64,000 nucleotides of DNA from Cyprinodon diabolis. Taxonomy: Eukaryota > Chordata > Actinopteri > Cyprinodontiformes > Cyprinodontidae. Positions 59,831 through 64,000 of this stretch are shown piece after piece. The stretch lies in contig CM060070.1 in the NCBI GenBank assembly GCA_030533445.1, forward strand, positions 32,580,001-32,644,000, given 5' to 3'. Numbering within the stretch: position 1 is the stretch's first letter; each line of letters starts with the position of its first letter. The position numbers and the translations under genes are program-made. The notes beneath the pieces are model-generated. The model was not told the origin of the DNA and ran no database searches. It saw only the letters and a program-made list of their open reading frames with translations.

Positions 59831-61233
59831 TCTTTATGGTGGAGGGAGTCAGTGTCTGTCCTCTGCACAGGTGTCCAACCAGCAACGTCCCCCATCATGG
59901 CGTCCTCTGCAGGTCTTTATGGTTCATCAGCTGATCACGATGTGATACTATGAGTTTTAACCCAGACAGTCAATCTGTGTATTTTTATTACTTTTATCAT
60001 CACTGTCCTAAATAGAGATTTAGGACAGTGATGCCCGCTCGTTTTTTTCCAGGAAGGGCAGGGGAAATCATGGAAATACTTGGATGCGTATTAATCGAGC
60101 TAAATTCACATTAGAACAGGGTTAAAAACGAAGATGATGTGATTATTCAGGATTTAGGCCCTTTAATAGTTTTCCCTGCTTCTGACCCGTTCAGGGATAA
60201 TTTGGGGGCATGTTACTTGAAATAGCTGGCGGGATTAAAACTGTTACAATTCTTTAAATACTTTCACATCTTTTGTTTTTGAGTCATCTTTGTTAATGTA
60301 TGAACAGTGTGTTTAGTTTGTTTCTAAAAGCTGTGATACGCTCTGATCTGCTGGAGCTGCTGGTTATTCAAACCCTGAAGCTGAATGAAAACCCTGAAAC
60401 ATGATGGAGGGACACAGACATATTTTATTCACCATCAATTAAATTTTATATTGACATTTGATTTTAATCTATAACTGCTTTTTGTTTTTGAATATTAAAA
60501 ACACAGAGAACAAATAATAAAACATGAAAGTAGATTGTTGAACAGAGGACTAATGACAAGTTCGAATTCAGCAGCAGCGTCCTCTGAAGGCCAGATGCAT
60601 GAGTCCAAGCAAGCCGGCTTCTCCATGCTCAGAGGAAAAAGGGAAATGGCGCCAAGCAGTGGGGAATATTGGAAGTGCAGTTTAATATAATATAAATGTG
60701 TAAATAGTTCCACCTGAAATTAATTAAAATATTTGTTTTAAAGGGTTATTGAGTCAGATATGTGGCAGGTGATATTTGATTTATTTTAAGGTTTTATCTG
60801 TTCCTGTGCAAATGGCTGATAATTAAACACAGATTCCAGTATATCTGCAGTGTGGCGGACTATAAATATCTAATACGTAATGTTGCTGAAGCTCCTCAAA
60901 AATATATTTAGCATACAGAACAGTAGTGAGAAGTTTGGTATCCATTATTTGCCTACTTGGTGTGTCACGGTTGCTAGGCAACAGCATATGGGCGGTGGAA
61001 ACCAGAAGGCTGGATCTGTTTGAATCCATAGCTAAACTCCTGGCCTCCTTATTTTCAAGGACCTTTAAGGACCCAGTCCAGGTAGACCAGGTCTTTGGGG
61101 GATGCAGCTGCTGAAATCGAACACGCCCTATGTATGCTATGCTTAAATCAGTGGCTCTGATGTTCTCCTTGAACTTGAGGAATCGGACTAAAGCTAAAAT
61201 AATCCGTTCTCAAAGTTCCGATCTGATCCACAT
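59831..61233. other. Intergenic between LINE and IFIT 3' end
   Basis: No gene supported. It contains the 16-bp hairpin at 59998-60033. Confidence 0.65.
59998..60033. repeat. Perfect 16-bp hairpin
   Basis: CATCACTGTCCTAAAT (59998-60013), spacer AGAG, and its exact complement (60018-60033). The arms are mixed sequence with a 4-base loop, so chance is unlikely. Possibly a mini-inverted repeat or small structured RNA. Confidence 0.85.
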
Positions 61234-63759
61234 CTAAACAGTCCCGCCGTCCTCCAGTTTTTTCAGAAACTCCCGGATCTCTCTGCACATCCTGGACCTG
61301 CCGCGGTCTCTGATCTTCTGCAGCGCCTTGATGCTGTTCTTCCTGGGGAAGGAGTCGTTGTCTATGGCTGCAGCCTTCATGTGGTACTGAATGGACCGGT
61401 CCCAGTCCTTTCGGTCGAAATTCAGGTACTTGGCGTAGCTGTTGAAGACGCACTGCGTGTCTGCAGGATCCAAATTGCTCTGCAGCAGCTTATTGTAGAC
61501 CTGGTCCGATTCCATCAGTCCCCGCCCAGACTTTGCCAGTACACTAGCGAGATCCAGTTTCTTGGTTAGAGAGGACTGTGGGTAGAGGGAGATGATGTCC
61601 TGCAGCAGGCCAATTACTCGGTCATAGGTGGTTTGACTTGGGCGTCCGTCCCTGCAGAAAACAATCTTCCACTTGTAGCAGAGAGCAGCGCATCTCTTCA
61701 GGTACCGGGAGTCTGGATTTTTCTTCAGAGCCTGCTCTGCCACCTTGATCCCTTTATCAAAGGCTTCGGTTTGTCTGTAGATCCTCAGCAGCGGTTTGAT
61801 GCCACTGTAGCTGCTGACAGGGTTCAGCAGGATCTTCTCTGACAGCTCCTGGGCTTCATCCTGGATCTGCTCGCCTTTCTTGGCGCGTTGCTTCAGCTCC
61901 ACGGCTGCCAGGTACAAGTTTTCTGGATCTTCTTCTGTGGCGACTCTCAGGTCCTCCACGATATCAGCATCTGGATCTTCATCGCTGTGTTTGAAGGAGC
62001 TCAGCAGGCCGATCATACGGCTGCTCTGCCATTCCACCATATCTGGCTGCATCTTCACGGCTTTCTGGAAGAGCTCTGCAGCCTGTAGCTTCTTCTCTTT
62101 GTCGAACTTCATCAGGGTCCAGGCCTTCTCAGCATAGACCTCTGGATGGAGATCCACCTTCTTGGTCTTCATCAGAGCTTCAACCTTTGAGAGGTAATCC
62201 TGACTCTTCTCATCTTCTCTGAGATGATGGTGCAGCCAAGCCAGATTCCCATAGTTCACCGTCAGCCATGGACCTTCATCTGAGTGCTTCTGGTGTTGGA
62301 ACGTCTTAGTGGCCTGGGTGAAGAACTTCAGGGCCTCTTCAGAGGAGCCCAGCTTGAACTGGATGAACCCCCGCAGGTTGTAGATGTGACCCAGCCAGAA
62401 GTTTCCCTCATCTGTGCCGATGTCCTCCAGCTTATCTCTAATACGGAATAGTTTGCTCTGGTTGGTGTTCAGATCCCAGGTGAAGTGGCACTCCAGAACC
62501 TTCAGTCTGGATGTTAGACTCTGAGCAGAACTGATGGGAACATCACAAAACATTCAGTTAATTAGAGAGGATTTAAAATAACTGGCATTAAAAATACAAC
62601 CAGAATGGACGGAGGAGCTGAAGTACGAGCAGGAAGTAACGAGGAGAACGTGAGAAGAAAATACAATTATGGAAATAAAAAAAATAAAAATAAGATAATG
62701 AAGATTAGATAAACATGATGCTACGCAAACTAATAGACAGCCTATAAAATATTTATGTTAGGAAGTTACTTTATCATTGTTCTGTTTTCAACTGAGCATG
62801 AAATTGCTAGCGTTTTATATTCTCTCCGTATAAAAAACTGATAAGAGCAGAACAAAAGAAATCAATCCCGCAGGAAGGTGGGTGGGGCTTAATGTTTCTC
62901 AGTAGGATGTGATTGGCCGCTTGTAGAGTAGCTCTACCTTACTTTTTTAGTAATTTTAAAGATAAAATTGTCAGATTCACACAGGAATGTCAGTCTGTTA
63001 GCCTCACTTTTATTTGTTTTTTAGGGGGTCCGTTTTTCTAAGGCCCAAGGCTGGCTGTTGGTTTTGAACTTTTCTCAATTTTACCTGAATTTGCCATATT
63101 TTTAATAACAACATTTTTGTTTATTTTCCTTTCTGAGATCCTCTTGTTTCTCTTTTGCCGCCCAGTTTAACTTTTAAAATCTCTTATTGTTTTATATTAT
63201 TTGATCCTGCGTGTAAGCTTCCTTATTTCTGCTGTTTTTATCCCACTGTCAGACCTGTTTTTCCACTGTTGGACAGTAAAGGTATTTCCTCGAGCATGAG
63301 GGCTTTGGAAGAAACAGATTATATTTAAATAAAGAATCAGAGAGGTGCTGTGGGCTTCTGATAATCACTATAGGAGTCATTTTGGGTCCAAAAGTGAAGG
63401 ATTCCCTCTGAGACTTACTTATGGAGAGTGGAAGAGGAATCTCCCCATAGGCTGTAGGTCACCTTATAACTGCCATTATAAGGTGACCTATAATTCATTT
63501 TCTGATAGATCAATGTCATTAAATGACATGATGTATTTTATCTGAAAATTAAAATAGCAAAGAATATATGTAACATGTCCTCATCTCATCTGCTTGATGT
63601 GTTCTAATAACCTGACATCTACCTGAGAAAAATGTACCAAGGTAAAATTATTAGTGAGTAAAATAGACATTTTAATCACTTTTCACATACTGAACTATTA
63701 TAAAGTGGTGAAAAGAGAACCAGTGAAAGAAAAGTAGAATCAATCTGATCTCACCTCAT
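61234..63759 (-). CDS. ifit: IFIT-family interferon-induced TPR protein
   Basis: Two coding exons on the minus strand: 63759-63755 (five nucleotides, ATGAG) and 62530-61234. The intron of 1224 bp starts GTGAGATC and ends CCCATCAG. The total is 1302 nt, 433 aa, starting MSSAQSLTSRLKVLECHFTW, typical of IFIT proteins. The tiny first coding exon is the usual IFIT layout. The ATG at 62553 lies in the intron and is not the start. TPR-like helices cover most of the protein: GFIQFKLGSSEEALKFFTQA (about 55-75), NYGNLAWLHHHL, YAEKAWTLMKF with AAELFQKAVKMQPD (about 130-165), and AFDKGIKVAEQALKKNPDSR. Family members bind viral-type RNA in the cytoplasm and block translation. Which IFIT subtype it is cannot be told here. 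Confidence 0.94.
63455..63490. repeat. Perfect 15-bp hairpin in the IFIT intron
   Basis: TAGGTCACCTTATAA (63455-63469) and its exact complement (63476-63490) around a 6-base spacer. Confidence 0.85.
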
Positions 63760-63937
63760 TTTCTCGCTGCCTTCTGTTCCTATGGTTCTCCTGGAGCGTC
63801 TGATGGTTGCTCAGATGCGCGGCTGCAGACTGATCCTCCGCAGCTAGCGCTCAGCTTTATCAACGCCGTGACGTCACTAGATGACTTTAGGGCGAACAAT
63901 GGAGACAGAAATATTGCTTCACTCAGACGAAGTTTTA

Positions 63938-63982
63938 ACTTTCGCTTTCCTGGGAACCGAATCTCGGAACCGAAACGAAACT
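63938..63982 (-). promoter_or_regulatory. ISRE/IRF-type sites upstream of IFIT
   Basis: On the gene strand, 63949-63938 reads GAAAGCGAAAGT, matching the ISRE core GAAANNGAAACT at all but one position. A second, tighter element GAAACGAAACT lies at 63972-63982 on the + strand. Both are about 180-220 bases upstream of the start codon, where interferon-induced IFIT genes carry their ISREs. More of the promoter lies beyond the window edge. Confidence 0.7.
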
Positions 63983-64000
63983 ATTGACCAATGAATTGTT

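Noticed and set aside
62531..62553. ATG at 62553 as start of IFIT
   Set aside because: It lies upstream of a good acceptor site in the intron. The conserved IFIT N terminus is obtained only with the spliced start at 63759.

Overview
The window is vertebrate nuclear DNA, almost certainly from a teleost fish. Genes are split by GT-AG introns. The repeats are typical of fish: L2/Maui-like and other CR1-superclade LINEs, BEL/Pao and Ty3/Gypsy elements, two Tc1 families, a hAT MITE and solo LTRs. Nothing fixes the species; a percomorph such as a killifish or livebearer is only a guess. No tRNA, rRNA, CRISPR or bacterial-type feature was found.

Layout. (1) 1-7534: 3' part of a BEL/Pao retrotransposon on the + strand. 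Its gag is split by a 5'-truncated L2 LINE (about 385-1783), and gag-pol is interrupted by one in-frame stop codon at 3580-3582. The 3' LTR is 7017-7534; the 5' LTR lies outside the window. (2) 7535-9010: old repeats, including an L2 reverse transcriptase scrap. (3) 9010-34253: a tandem segmental duplication. Copy A (about 9010-25060) and copy B (about 26165-34253) derive from one unit of roughly 8 kb. Each carries a complete five-exon serine protease gene of the granzyme/mast-cell-protease type (234 and 237 aa). Copy A was later enlarged by a 5.3 kb Gypsy element (16679-21999) and two solo LTRs. Copy B gained a 610 bp MITE and lost about 1.6 kb, including half of a hAT MITE that is older than the duplication. 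(4) 34254-49720: repeat-rich DNA with LINE remnants, another solo LTR, a Tc1 element with a frameshifted transposase (40603-42213), a Tc1 element with an intact 343-aa transposase (47509-48756), and an AT-rich MITE. (5) 49925-56932: prpf38a, ten coding exons, 309 aa, with a poly(A) signal. (6) 57545-59830: decayed LINE. (7) 61234-63759, minus strand: an IFIT-family interferon-induced TPR gene whose first coding exon has only five coding nucleotides, with ISRE/IRF-like sites upstream near the window end.

The cellular genes are one constitutive splicing factor (prpf38a), one antiviral effector (IFIT) and a pair of probable cytotoxic-granule proteases. The last two groups belong to rapidly evolving immune families. 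Much of the remainder is transposon sequence. The paired duplication gives a relative clock, because insertions can be placed before or after it by comparing the two copies.
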